Source of the DNA: Tichowtungia aerotolerans
Lineage (GTDB): Bacteria > Verrucomicrobiota > Kiritimatiellia > Kiritimatiellales > Tichowtungiaceae
Length of the DNA stretch: 64,000 nt
Reading direction: 5' to 3'
Assembly: GCF_009905215.1 (NCBI RefSeq)
Contig: NZ_CP047593.1
Span: 1,368,900 to 1,432,899 of the forward strand
In this document: positions 26,619-35,258 of the stretch, piece after piece
Numbering within the stretch: the stretch's first letter is position 1
Layout: every line of letters begins with the position of its first letter
Notes under the pieces: generated by a model
The model's database searches: none
Seen by the model: only the letters and a program-made list of their open reading frames with translations
What the model was told of the DNA's origin: nothing
Made by a program: the position numbers and the translations under genes

Positions 26619-27017
26619 ATGATCGTAAACACACTGTCAGCATGCATCGCCACAGAGAAAGTTGCCGAATCACGTGATTTCTACGTGAAACATTTCGATG
26701 CCAAAGTCACCTTTGACTGTGGGTGGTACGTCAATTTGCAGTTTGGGAAAGAAACCTCCGAGCTTCAGTTTATGGCGCCCCAGGATCCATCACCCCCAGC
26801 CTGCAATCCCGCCGGACTGATTTATAACTTCTCTGTTGATGATGTTGATGCTGAGTACCGGCGTTTGACAAAAGCTGGATTAATCCCGGTTATGCCACTT
26901 GAGGAGCATCCCTGGGGGGATCGTGGTTTTTCGATTCCCGATCCTAATGGGGTCTGCCTCTACATCTATTCCGACAGAGAACCATCCGAAGAATTTAAAC
27001 AGTACTGCAAAAACTAG
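26619..27017 (+). CDS. VOC-family protein (glyoxalase/bleomycin-resistance fold)
   Basis: A 132-aa vicinal-oxygen-chelate protein: ACIATEKVAESRDFYVKHFDAKVTF forms the first beta-alpha-beta unit, YNFSVDDVDAEYRRLTKAGL and DRGFSIPDPNGVCLYIYS the second. VOC proteins include antibiotic-binding proteins, glyoxalases and dioxygenases; the specific role cannot be told. Resistance-type VOC proteins are common integron cassettes. AAGGGAATAAC precedes the ATG and an attC-like site lies just upstream. Confidence 0.82.
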   Translation: MIVNTLSACIATEKVAESRDFYVKHFDAKVTFDCGWYVNLQFGKETSELQFMAPQDPSPPACNPAGLIYNFSVDDVDAEYRRLTKAGLIPVMPLEEHPWGDRGFSIPDPNGVCLYIYSDREPSEEFKQYCKN

Positions 27018-27113
27018 CCGAGCCAGCGCGTGAACCCTGGTCGGAAAGGTGCACCATCTTTTTATTTCCCGAGCGGGTAACACATAACTTTCTGCTGAGA
27101 AAAAGTATATTAA

Positions 27114-27185
27114 ATGGAAATAGTAGCACTGTTATTGGCCATTGTCGGATGGAGCGCCAGCCTGGTTGGAGGTATTTGGTTCTGA
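27114..27185 (+). CDS. Candidate 23-aa membrane microprotein
   Basis: ATG-initiated ORF encoding MEIVALLLAIVGWSASLVGG plus three more residues, a single hydrophobic helix with Glu2 and two tryptophans. It lies in the otherwise empty 223-bp gap between the VOC and nucleotidyltransferase-like genes. The ribosome-binding site is weak (GCTGAGAAAAAG), so expression is uncertain. Confidence 0.35.
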   Translation: MEIVALLLAIVGWSASLVGGIWF

Positions 27186-27240
27186 GTTGAAAGTTTTCGG
27201 AAAAGCATCTGGTGGGGACAGGGGTGCTTAAGGTCAGGAA

Positions 27241-27852
27241 ATGAAACAAAAGCATCAACAAATAATGTGCAATATATTTGATGCTGCAAAGCAAATGCAG
27301 GAAAAGGCATGGTCTGTCATTGAAGAAACCAGTGTGGTCAATCACTGGTCTTCAATTGGAGCGACGATTAATTTAGTGGGTTCTCTTAAGACCGGGTTGC
27401 TCATAAACAATCGGGATATTGATTTTCACATCTATACGAGTCCTTTCAAGCTTTCCGACAGCTTTCTCGCGATGTCTAAACTCGCAGAAAGCAAGCGAAT
27501 CAAATCTGTTAGCTACTCGAACCTGCTTGAATCCGAAGATAAGTGTATTGAGTGGCATGCAATATATGAAGATCAAGATGGAGATTCTTGGAAAATGGAT
27601 ATGATTCACATTTTAAACGAATCTCCCTTCGCCGGTTATTTTGAAAATGTGGCTGACCGCATTTTGAAGGTTCTGACTCCAGAAACGCGCAAGGCAATTC
27701 TCCGGATAAAAAATGCTGTTCCAGATGATCGAGAAGTGATGTCGATCCAGATATATAAAGCTGTAATTGAAGATGGTATTCGTGATTTAGATTCGTTTTG
27801 GCGGTGGGAAAAAAAGAATCCAAGTGAAGGTATTATCACATGGGTACCGTGA
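27241..27852 (+). CDS. Putative nucleotidyltransferase-fold protein
   Basis: A 203-aa protein. The segment NLVGSLKTGLLINNRDIDFHIYT matches the GS-x-(K/R)...DxDxx core of nucleotidyltransferase-fold enzymes, with GSLKTG near residue 50 and DIDFH near residue 60; a later WKMDMIHI could supply the third acidic residue. Aminoglycoside nucleotidyltransferases and many unknown relatives share this fold. I cannot define the substrate. It lies in the cassette-like region with an attC-like site 6 bp after its stop. Confidence 0.65.
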   Translation: MKQKHQQIMCNIFDAAKQMQEKAWSVIEETSVVNHWSSIGATINLVGSLKTGLLINNRDIDFHIYTSPFKLSDSFLAMSKLAESKRIKSVSYSNLLESEDKCIEWHAIYEDQDGDSWKMDMIHILNESPFAGYFENVADRILKVLTPETRKAILRIKNAVPDDREVMSIQIYKAVIEDGIRDLDSFWRWEKKNPSEGIITWVP

Positions 27853-27858
27853 AAAAAG

Positions 27859-27922
27859 GCTTAATCCGCGCGCATACGCTATCGAGGACTCCGCTCACTT
27901 AGAGTAACGTGAATCGTTGGCA
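27859..27922 (+). repeat. attC-like site 4 (degenerate)
   Basis: GCTTAAT at the left and GTTGGCA at the right, with arms CGCATACGCTA and TAGAGTAACGTG that pair imperfectly. The central TATCGAGGACTCCGCTCAC and AGAGTAACGTGAATCGTT resemble site 2 (TATCGCAGGCTCCGCCCGCTC, AGAGTGACGCGAAGCGTT). Confidence 0.5.
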
Positions 27923-27945
27923 CCACAATACAGGGGAGTGGTCTT

Positions 27946-28437
27946 TTGAGAAAAGTATTAATGAGTGCCTGCCTTCTAGGGAAAAAGGTTCGATACGATG
28001 GCGGGAGCCTTTCAGTGAATAATCAGGTTTTAGAGAGGTGGATATCTGAAGGCCGGATTGTTTCCGTTTGCCCCGAAGTTGAAGCGGGAATGAGCATTCC
28101 AAGGAAACCTGCGGAGATTGTTGATGGAAGCGGGAACAGGGTATTAGACGGCAAAACCGATGTTGTTGAAAAGGGCGGCAATATGGTGAGCGATGGTTTT
28201 ATTGCAGGTGCTTCTGTTGCCCTGGAATTGTGCAAAAAGTTTAATATTGAAATAGCAATACTGGCCGAGTCGAGTCCTTCTTGTGGAAGTTCATTGATCT
28301 ATGACGGTAGCTTTTCAGGTCACCGAATTCCCGGCATGGGCGTTACAGCAGCGTTACTGCGCAGGCATGGTATTCAAGTGTTTAACCAGTATGAGATAGC
28401 AGATGCTAACAAGGCCATCCATGCGACAAGTGCGTAA
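27946..28437 (+). CDS. DUF523 family protein
   Basis: A 163-aa protein of the DUF523 family: SACLLGKKVRYDG at the N-terminus, VSVCPEVEAGMSIPRKPAEI and AESSPSCGSSLIYDG. Conserved cysteines in these motifs suggest a metal or iron-sulfur site, but the function of the family is not established. The TTG start at 27946 is supported by AGGGGAG at correct spacing; an ATG at 27961 would shorten it by five residues. The stop overlaps the start of the next gene (TAATG). Confidence 0.8.
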   Translation: MRKVLMSACLLGKKVRYDGGSLSVNNQVLERWISEGRIVSVCPEVEAGMSIPRKPAEIVDGSGNRVLDGKTDVVEKGGNMVSDGFIAGASVALELCKKFNIEIAILAESSPSCGSSLIYDGSFSGHRIPGMGVTAALLRRHGIQVFNQYEIADANKAIHATSA

Positions 28438-28790
28438 TGGTGCTATCTGGCATCGAAAATATGGATCAAATAGAAAACATTTTAATCGGCAGTTTATTCC
28501 TGACAGTCTACGGCTGGCGGATTGCCAGACCGTATCTGTTTTACCGAGATGTTGTGTCTGGAGCCATAACCTGTGATGCCACCGGATATATCCTGACTCA
28601 GGGAGTCATCAGTGGTGGAGTTGCGATCTACTGGATCTCCCAAATCGGATTGATTTCAGTTGCAGACTGGCTGATCATGTTTGCCTTTTTATCGATGGCG
28701 GTCCTTTCATTTTACTTTGGTATCAAAGCTTGGTGGTGGAATAAAAATAAAATGAAAATCGAACCAGGCAATCGAGAGATACGGGCTTAA
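28437..28790 (+). CDS. Small integral membrane protein
   Basis: A 117-aa protein with three probable membrane helices (ILIGSLFLTVYGW, YILTQGVISGGVAIYWISQIG, WLIMFAFLSMAVLSFYF) and a basic C-terminal tail. Function unknown. The ATG overlaps the preceding stop, so it is coupled to the DUF523 gene; an internal ATG at 28461 is an alternative start. Confidence 0.6.
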   Translation: MVLSGIENMDQIENILIGSLFLTVYGWRIARPYLFYRDVVSGAITCDATGYILTQGVISGGVAIYWISQIGLISVADWLIMFAFLSMAVLSFYFGIKAWWWNKNKMKIEPGNREIRA

Positions 28791-28942
28791 GCGCAGCCAA
28801 ATAATTTCCGAAGGAAATAACGAAGAGGTTCAACCCCGGCGGAAAAATCAACCGGGAACTGCTCTTCAAAAAAAGGGGGCATCGAGTGCGGTAATCAAAC
28901 GGCGCTCATCATCGAAAAAAAGTCGGAACGTATCCGGTTTTC

Positions 28943-29974
28943 TTAATGTTGAGGTTCGCTGCAGCATTTCTTTTTTCGAGGTAAAACAGACCGAATCAGA
29001 AGCGCAGTAAGAAATGCAGCACAGATGTGCTCAAAGATCCCGGCGCTGGTTGCGTGATGCTCAACATGATCAACGACCATATCGATGGATAAGATTCGAT
29101 TGAGCAGCCATCCGGCAATCAAGGAGCATCCTGCCAGTGTGGTCAGATAGATGATGACTGCTTTTTTTCCCATGGATTTAAAAACTGTGGTGATAGTGGC
29201 GGCATTGGTCGCCGGTCCGGTGATGAGAAAAACCAATCCTGCCCCCGGAGAAAGACCGGCTCCGATCATTGCTAATGCTATAGGAATCGATCCGGTGGAG
29301 CAGACATAAAGCGGAATGCCGAGTCCCATCACAGCCAGCATGGAAAGCCATTCCGAGTTCAGATAGCGGGTGAACAGATCTTCCGGGACCAGTGCACCCA
29401 GCAGGCCGGAAACCAGAATTCCGATCAGCAGTGCGCGTCCGATATCGCGCGGGAGCGTTCCAAACCCGTATGTAAACACCTGTTTCCAGCGAACCGTTTT
29501 GGGAACTGGATTGCAGGATGGGCAATGTTCATCGCAGGCCTCATGAGGAGATTCGTCCTGTGCAGATGAAAAAGCCTCGACGGAAGCTCCGCAGATACAT
29601 CCGGTAATAAAAGCGACGACTGTTCGGAAAACGGCAAACAGCGGTCCGAGCAATCCCCATGTGGCGGCAATGCTGTCCACTCCCGTCTGGGGAGTGGAGG
29701 TGAGAAATGAGACCGTCGCCCCGCGGGTTGCACCGTGTTTGCTCAGGGATGCGGAAAGCGGAATCACACTGCAGGAACAGAGAGGAATCGGAACCCCCAG
29801 CAGGGATGCTTTAATGATCTGTTTAAATCCGCGTTTGCCAAGATGGGTTTCAATAAATGTGACCGGCACAAAGGCTGCGAGGATTCCCGCAACCAGGAAT
29901 CCGAGCAGAAGATAAGGGGCCATTATTGCCATGACAGCCCAAGACTTAGAGATTATGCTCAGCATCGCTTCCAT
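28943..29974 (-). CDS. DUF318/SO_0444-type permease (putative Cu/Zn efflux)
   Basis: A 343-aa membrane protein of the permease family PF03773. Conserved features are PIPLCSCSVIPLSASLSKHGA and TSTPQTGVDSI in the first half and VCSTGSIPIALAMIGAGLSPGAGLVFLITGPATNAATI in the second. A cysteine/histidine-rich loop (HEACDEHCPSCNP) and the C-terminal KKKCCSEPQH could bind metal. SO_0444-family members have been linked to Cu/Zn efflux and related ArsP proteins to organoarsenicals. It is divergent from hcp and shares the intergenic operator region. Confidence 0.82.
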   Translation of the reverse strand: MEAMLSIISKSWAVMAIMAPYLLLGFLVAGILAAFVPVTFIETHLGKRGFKQIIKASLLGVPIPLCSCSVIPLSASLSKHGATRGATVSFLTSTPQTGVDSIAATWGLLGPLFAVFRTVVAFITGCICGASVEAFSSAQDESPHEACDEHCPSCNPVPKTVRWKQVFTYGFGTLPRDIGRALLIGILVSGLLGALVPEDLFTRYLNSEWLSMLAVMGLGIPLYVCSTGSIPIALAMIGAGLSPGAGLVFLITGPATNAATITTVFKSMGKKAVIIYLTTLAGCSLIAGWLLNRILSIDMVVDHVEHHATSAGIFEHICAAFLTALLIRSVLPRKKKCCSEPQH

Positions 29975-30006
29975 AGGGAGGAGTACCTCAAAAATTTCTG
30001 AATCAC

Positions 30007-30020
30007 TTGACTCAGGTCAA
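30007..30020 (+). promoter_or_regulatory. HcpR/FNR-type operator upstream of hcp
   Basis: TTGAC-TCAG-GTCAA, a perfect inverted repeat of the CRP/FNR-superfamily type. HcpR, the regulator of hcp in many anaerobes, recognises TTGAC-N4-GTCAA-like sites, so this probably links the operon to nitric oxide or nitrite. It lies 70 bp upstream of the hcp start. Confidence 0.72.
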
Positions 30021-30090
30021 TGTTCTCAGTTCAAAAATGAGCATAATCCTCAGCATTGAAAGCGCAAACTATAAATCGAAAGGAAATACG

Positions 30091-31656
30091 ATGAGCATGT
30101 TCTGTTACCAATGTGAACAAACCGCCCAGTGCAGCGGATGCACCAGCTTCGGCGTGTGCGGAAAAGATCCGGAAACCGCCGCGCTTCAGGATCTGCTGGT
30201 CGATGTGTGTAAACAGATCGCCGTCAAGGCACAGGCGGGCGGGCGGAGCCGTGAAGCCGACCTGTTTGTGATGGAAGGGCTTTTCACCACTGTTACCAAT
30301 GTGAACTTTGATCCGGATGATATTGCAATGGTGATCCGCCGCGGCGCGAAGCTGTGCGACTTTGAACCCGCTGCCGACATGGATGGTCTGGTGAAACAGG
30401 GCGAGGCCGTTGGTATTGAAAGCCGCAAGAACACCCTCGGCGATGATATTACCGGTCTGCAGGAACTGATTCTGTACGGTCTCAAAGGGATGGCCGCTTA
30501 TGCCGATCACGCCTACATCCTCGGCAAGGAAGACGACTCTGTGTTCGCGTTTTTCCACGAAGCACTGGCCTCACTCAAACAGGATACTCCGACCGTTGAC
30601 GCGCTGTTCAGCCTCGCCATGAAAGTGGGTGAAGTCAACCTGACCGTCATGGGTCTGCTCGACGAAGCCAACACCGGCACCTACGGCCATCCCGTACCGA
30701 CTCCGGTCAATATCAACGCGGTTAAAGGCAAAGCCATTCTGATTTCCGGCCACGACCTCAAAGATCTGGCCCTGCTGCTGGAGCAGACCGAAGGCAAAGG
30801 CATTAACATCTACACCCACGGTGAAATGCTCCCGTGCCACGGCTATCCGGAACTGAAAAAATACAAGCACCTCGTCGGTAACTACGGCGGTGCCTGGCAG
30901 GATCAGCGCGCTGAATTCGAGGCCTTCCCCGGTGCGATTCTGATGACCACCAACTGCATCCAGAAGCCGAAGGAAAACTACAAAGCCCGCATTTTCACCT
31001 GCGGTCTTGTCCAGTGGCCCGGCGTACAGCACATCGATAACGGCGATTTCTCACCGGTCATCGAAGCCGCGCTGGAAGCCCCCGGATTCCCGGAAACCGA
31101 GCCCGAAAAAAACATCATGGTCGGCTTCGGTCATAATGCGGTAATGAGCGTGGCCCCGACGGTTATCGACGCGGTGAAAAGCGGAGCGCTCAAGCACTTC
31201 TTCCTGATCGGTGGATGCGACGGCGCCAAGAGCGGACGCAACTATTACACCGACTTCGCAGAAGCTGTGCCGGACGACTGCGCAATCCTCACGCTGGCCT
31301 GTGGAAAATACCGTTTCAACAAGCTGGAGTTCGGCGAGATCGGCGGCATTCCGCGCCTGCTCGACATCGGGCAGTGCAACGACGCCTTCAGTGCCATCCA
31401 GATTGCCATCGCACTGGCCGGCGCCTTTGACTGCGGCGTCAACGATCTGCCGCTGTCGATGATCCTGTCGTGGTACGAGCAGAAAGCCATCTGCATCCTG
31501 CTGACGCTGCTGCACCTCGGCATCAAAGACATCAAAGTCGGACCGAGCCTGCCAGCGTTCATTACGCCTCCTGTGCTCAACGTGCTGGTTGAGAAATTCA
31601 ACATCGCACCGACCACCACTGCCGAAGCCGACCTGGCGCAGTGTCTGGGCAACTAA
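30091..31656 (+). CDS. hcp: Hybrid cluster protein Hcp (hydroxylamine/NO reductase)
   Basis: Iron-sulfur-oxo enzyme that removes nitric oxide and hydroxylamine during anaerobic growth. The protein begins MSMFCYQCEQTAQCSGC, with cysteines for the N-terminal Fe-S cluster. Hybrid-cluster ligand regions GHD(L), THGEMLPCHGYPEL, TTNCIQKP, FTCGLVQWPG and GGCDGAKSGRNYYT are visible. About 521 aa. Start at 30091 has GAAAGG upstream; the ORF opens earlier at a TTG inside the operator. It is followed by a nirC-like transporter and nirBD, forming a nitrite/nitrosative-stress unit. Confidence 0.95.
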   Translation: MSMFCYQCEQTAQCSGCTSFGVCGKDPETAALQDLLVDVCKQIAVKAQAGGRSREADLFVMEGLFTTVTNVNFDPDDIAMVIRRGAKLCDFEPAADMDGLVKQGEAVGIESRKNTLGDDITGLQELILYGLKGMAAYADHAYILGKEDDSVFAFFHEALASLKQDTPTVDALFSLAMKVGEVNLTVMGLLDEANTGTYGHPVPTPVNINAVKGKAILISGHDLKDLALLLEQTEGKGINIYTHGEMLPCHGYPELKKYKHLVGNYGGAWQDQRAEFEAFPGAILMTTNCIQKPKENYKARIFTCGLVQWPGVQHIDNGDFSPVIEAALEAPGFPETEPEKNIMVGFGHNAVMSVAPTVIDAVKSGALKHFFLIGGCDGAKSGRNYYTDFAEAVPDDCAILTLACGKYRFNKLEFGEIGGIPRLLDIGQCNDAFSAIQIAIALAGAFDCGVNDLPLSMILSWYEQKAICILLTLLHLGIKDIKVGPSLPAFITPPVLNVLVEKFNIAPTTTAEADLAQCLGN

Positions 31657-31734
31657 AGATTCCGCGCAATGGAAGGACCGGTACAGGGGTGCACTGTCAC
31701 CTCTGTGCCGGGTTTTTTCAAAGGAAAGGCTGAT

Positions 31735-32499
31735 ATGTATCAGGAATCCGTTGACGCAGCTGTCCAGCTCGGTGTGAAAAAGACGGTTTTTTTGAAGAAC
31801 AATCCACTGGGTTACTTTATCGCCTCTATGCTGGCGGGCCTCTATGTGGGCCTCGGCACTATTCTGATTTTTTCGGTCGGAGCACCGTTCGATCAGGCGG
31901 ACAGTCCGGCGGTTAAACTGGTGATGGGGGTCTCGTTCGCAATCGCCTTAACGCTGGTGGTCTTTGCTGGATCGGAACTGTTTACGGGAAATACCATGTA
32001 TCTGACGTTTTCCGGTCTGGCCCGGAAGACCCGCATCCGTGACCTGCTGAACATCTGGACGGTTTCATGGATCGGGAACCTCCTCGGTTCGCTGGCATTG
32101 GCCTGGCTGGTGGTGTTTTCCGGCAGTATCGATCATGCGTTTCCAATGATTGGAAAAGTGACCGCGGCCAAAATGAGTGTGGAACCCGGTGCCCTGGTCG
32201 CGCGCGGCCTGCTGTGCAACCTGCTGGTCTGTCTGGCGCTTTGGACTGCAGGGCGCACGCGTTCAGACGCTGCGAAAATCATGCTGATCGGACTTTGCCT
32301 GTTTGCATTTATCGGATCCGGCTTTGAGCACAGCATCGCCAATATGTCCCTGTTGGCCATGGGGTTATTTGCCCATGCGGGCGATGGCATCAACTGGGGC
32401 GGATATTTTTACAACCTGCTCTGGGTTACGTTCGGGAACATTCTCGGCGGCGCAGTGGTGCTGGCCGGGGCATATCATTTGGCATCACGAAACCGCTGA
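31735..32499 (+). CDS. nirC: Formate/nitrite transporter family protein (NirC-like)
   Basis: A 254-aa membrane protein of the FocA/NirC family with six predicted helices. Typical segments are LAGLYVGLGTILIFSVGAPF, VFAGSELFTGNTMYLTFSGL, IWTVSWIGNLLGSLALAWLV, RGLLCNLLVCLALW, FEHSIANMSLLAMGLF and VTFGNILGGAV. The position between hcp and nirBD indicates nitrite uptake. The ATG at 31735 follows AAGGAAAGG; the longer ORF start at 31669 adds an unlikely N-terminus. Confidence 0.9.
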   Translation: MYQESVDAAVQLGVKKTVFLKNNPLGYFIASMLAGLYVGLGTILIFSVGAPFDQADSPAVKLVMGVSFAIALTLVVFAGSELFTGNTMYLTFSGLARKTRIRDLLNIWTVSWIGNLLGSLALAWLVVFSGSIDHAFPMIGKVTAAKMSVEPGALVARGLLCNLLVCLALWTAGRTRSDAAKIMLIGLCLFAFIGSGFEHSIANMSLLAMGLFAHAGDGINWGGYFYNLLWVTFGNILGGAVVLAGAYHLASRNR

Positions 32500-32519
32500 G
32501 GCACTGAAGGAGACTCACC

Positions 32520-35258
32520 ATGATACAAAAAGAAAAGCTGGTGATCGTAGGCAACGGAATGGCTGCGGGAAAACTAGTCGAAGAAATTTTAAGCCGCTCC
32601 CCGGAGCAATACGCCATCACCGTCATTGGCGATGAACCGTGCGGAAACTACAACCGCATCAAACTGGTCATAAAACTCAAAGAGCCGGATCTGCCGGATT
32701 TCTTTCTGAACACTCCGGAATGGTACGCAGACAACGGGGTCGAAGCGCTGCTCGGACAAGCGGTTTCAGTCATCGACCGCGCCGCAAAATCTGTGACGCT
32801 CGCAGACGGCCGGATCGTCTCCTACGACAAGCTGGTGCTGGCTACCGGTTCTCATCCGTTCATTCCGCCGATGACCGGCCTGGACCTGCCCGGCGTCTTC
32901 GCCCTGCGCAAACTGGAGGATGTCGGTCACATCCGAACTTTTCTGAAAGACAAAAGCCATACCATCGTGCTGGGCGGTGGCCTGCTGGGTCTGGAACTGG
33001 CGCTGATGCTGCGGCTGATTGGCAAGCAGGTGACCGTTTCGCACCTGATGCCGTCATTGATGGAGCTGCAGCTTCCCGAGGAGGCCGGCAACTATCTCAA
33101 GCGTCATCTCGAAGAGCTGGGCGTCAACTTTGTGATGGGCACCTACATCACGGATCTTCTCGGCTCGACGGCCGGGGTGGAGGAAGTCCGCTTTAAAGAC
33201 GGATCGTCTATCAAAACCGACGCCGTCTTTTTCAACTGCGGCATCCGTCCGAACAAGGATTTGGCCGAGCAGGCCGGACTGGTCTTCAACAAAGGAATTG
33301 CGGTCAACGACCGTCTGCAGACCAGCGATCCGTTCATTTACGCTTGCGGCGAGTGCATCGAATTCAAAGGCGAGACGTGGGGACTCGTTGCGCCGGTCTA
33401 TGAACAGTCCCGGACGCTGGCTGCTGTCCTGTGCGGCGAACAGGTCGCTTATGCCCCGTCGGCCCCTGTGCCCGCCCGCCTGAAATCCGACATCCCGGTT
33501 ATCAGCATGGGACGTTTTAAACCCGAACCCGGCGATGAAGTTTCGCACTATACGGACCCGCACGGTGCGGTCTATAAACAGCTCATCATTCAGGACGAAC
33601 GGATCAAAGGAGCGGTACTCGTTGGGGAGGACCTCAACGCGGATGCCATCGAACTGCATTACAGCGCCAAAATTCCCGTTCCCGCCCGCCGCGCCGACCT
33701 GCTCTTTCCCGGAGCCCGCGCCGGTGACGCCATCATGGACGGATCAAATATTCCGGATGACGCGCAGGTCTGCGACTGCAATGGTGTCTGCGCCGGAAAA
33801 ATCCGCAAGGCCATCGCGAACGGCAGCGATACGCTCTATAAGGTAATGCTCAACACCCGGGCCGGCACCGGTTGCGGAAACTGCAAAAACAAGCTCAAGG
33901 CGCTTCTCATCTCCGAAGTGGGCGAGCTTCGGGAAGATCCGGCTGAAAAATATTATGCCGCCGGTGTCCCGATGGATCGTGAGGAACTCACTGCATTTAT
34001 CCGCGCGAACAGCCTGCGCTCCGTGTCGCAGGTGCTGCATTCAGTGCCGAATGCAGTGGACGACTCCAAAACCCGCATGGCGCTCGACTATCTTCTGGAT
34101 TACATCTGGAGCTCCGACTATGTCCTCGAAGAGGATTCGCGCTGTGCCAACGACCGTTACTCCGGAAATATTCAGAAGGACGGCCGCTTCAGCGTCATTC
34201 CCAACATGGCCGGAGGCCAGACGACCAGTGCTCATCTGCGGGCCATTGCTGACGTGGCCGACAAATACGGCGCACTCATCAAAGTCACCGGTGCCGATCG
34301 CATCGGACTCTATTCCGTCGATAAAACCGACCTGAAAAACGTCTGGGACGAGTTGCAGATGGGGTCCGGCCACGCCTTCACCAAATGCTTCCGTGCCTGC
34401 AAAGCCTGCGTGGGTTCCACCCACTGCCGCTTCGGGCTGAAAGACTCCCTTGAACTCGGCCGCGTACTCGGAGAACGCTATCGCGGACTGCGTTCACCCG
34501 CCAAAGTCAAAATGGGTGTTTCCGGCTGTCCGCGCAACTGCTCCGAAGCCACCATCAAAGATTTCGGCGTGGTCGCCGTTGAAGGTGGATGGGATATTTT
34601 CATCGGCGGCAACGGCGGCGCTCAGGTGTACGTCGCGCAGAAAATCGCGCAGGTCAAAACCGACGACGAAGTGATCCGTATCGCCGACCGTTTCTACGAA
34701 TATTACTGCCGGAACGCCAAATACGGAGAACGCAGTGCTCATTTTATCGAGCGGGTCGGTCTTAAAACCGTTGTCGATGCCATCCTCCACGCACCGGAAG
34801 AAGAACTGTGCGAGCTCGAAACCCGTTTTGCACAGCTTCGCGAAAACTACAAGGATCCGTGGGAGAATCTCACAGACACAATGGGAGCAGGTATGGAACC
34901 GATCCAACCGGAAACCGATGATGGATTTACACAAATCGCGCTCGTCGAAGACATGCCGCCCGGCACGTCACAGGAAATCGTGATCAGCAATCATCCGGTC
35001 GCGGTCTTTCATACCCGCGACGACCAGTGGATCGCCACCGACGGACGCTGTCCCCATGAGCAGGGTCCGCTGATCGACTGCATCATCGGTAACGGCCGTC
35101 TCACCTGTCCCATCCACAGCTATTCCTTTGATATTAAAACAGGCGCCTGTGACAACCCCGACATTGATCCGCTCAGAATCTATACCATCGAGTTTCGAAA
35201 TGGCCGGGTTCTGGTGAAGCCGCAAATCGCCGACATAGGAAGAGGGGTTGTGAAATGA
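32520..35258 (+). CDS. nirBD: NADH-dependent nitrite reductase, NirB-NirD fusion
   Basis: Cytoplasmic assimilatory/detoxifying nitrite reductase reducing nitrite to ammonia. Order along 912 aa: FAD/NAD module (VIVGNGMAAGKLVEE; VLGGGLLGLELA), a BFD-like [2Fe-2S] domain near 416-457 (VCDCNGVC, GTGCGNCK), and the sulfite/nitrite reductase core with siroheme/4Fe-4S cysteines in CVGSTHC (about 629) and CPRNC (about 670). From about residue 800 it continues into a Rieske-type NirD domain (CPHEQG near 843, CPIHSYSFD near 862). NirB and NirD are usually separate; here they are one chain. The stop overlaps the next start (ATGA). Confidence 0.93.
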   Translation: MIQKEKLVIVGNGMAAGKLVEEILSRSPEQYAITVIGDEPCGNYNRIKLVIKLKEPDLPDFFLNTPEWYADNGVEALLGQAVSVIDRAAKSVTLADGRIVSYDKLVLATGSHPFIPPMTGLDLPGVFALRKLEDVGHIRTFLKDKSHTIVLGGGLLGLELALMLRLIGKQVTVSHLMPSLMELQLPEEAGNYLKRHLEELGVNFVMGTYITDLLGSTAGVEEVRFKDGSSIKTDAVFFNCGIRPNKDLAEQAGLVFNKGIAVNDRLQTSDPFIYACGECIEFKGETWGLVAPVYEQSRTLAAVLCGEQVAYAPSAPVPARLKSDIPVISMGRFKPEPGDEVSHYTDPHGAVYKQLIIQDERIKGAVLVGEDLNADAIELHYSAKIPVPARRADLLFPGARAGDAIMDGSNIPDDAQVCDCNGVCAGKIRKAIANGSDTLYKVMLNTRAGTGCGNCKNKLKALLISEVGELREDPAEKYYAAGVPMDREELTAFIRANSLRSVSQVLHSVPNAVDDSKTRMALDYLLDYIWSSDYVLEEDSRCANDRYSGNIQKDGRFSVIPNMAGGQTTSAHLRAIADVADKYGALIKVTGADRIGLYSVDKTDLKNVWDELQMGSGHAFTKCFRACKACVGSTHCRFGLKDSLELGRVLGERYRGLRSPAKVKMGVSGCPRNCSEATIKDFGVVAVEGGWDIFIGGNGGAQVYVAQKIAQVKTDDEVIRIADRFYEYYCRNAKYGERSAHFIERVGLKTVVDAILHAPEEELCELETRFAQLRENYKDPWENLTDTMGAGMEPIQPETDDGFTQIALVEDMPPGTSQEIVISNHPVAVFHTRDDQWIATDGRCPHEQGPLIDCIIGNGRLTCPIHSYSFDIKTGACDNPDIDPLRIYTIEFRNGRVLVKPQIADIGRGVVK

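Noticed and set aside
27018-27110. Possible fifth attC after the VOC gene
   Set aside because: A CCGA-CCAG/CTGG-TCGG hairpin is present but R''/R' ends with AAC...GTT are missing.
28791-28942. Possible terminal attC after the small membrane protein
   Set aside because: ATTTCC-GAA-GGAAAT forms a hairpin, but outer arms do not match the other sites well enough.
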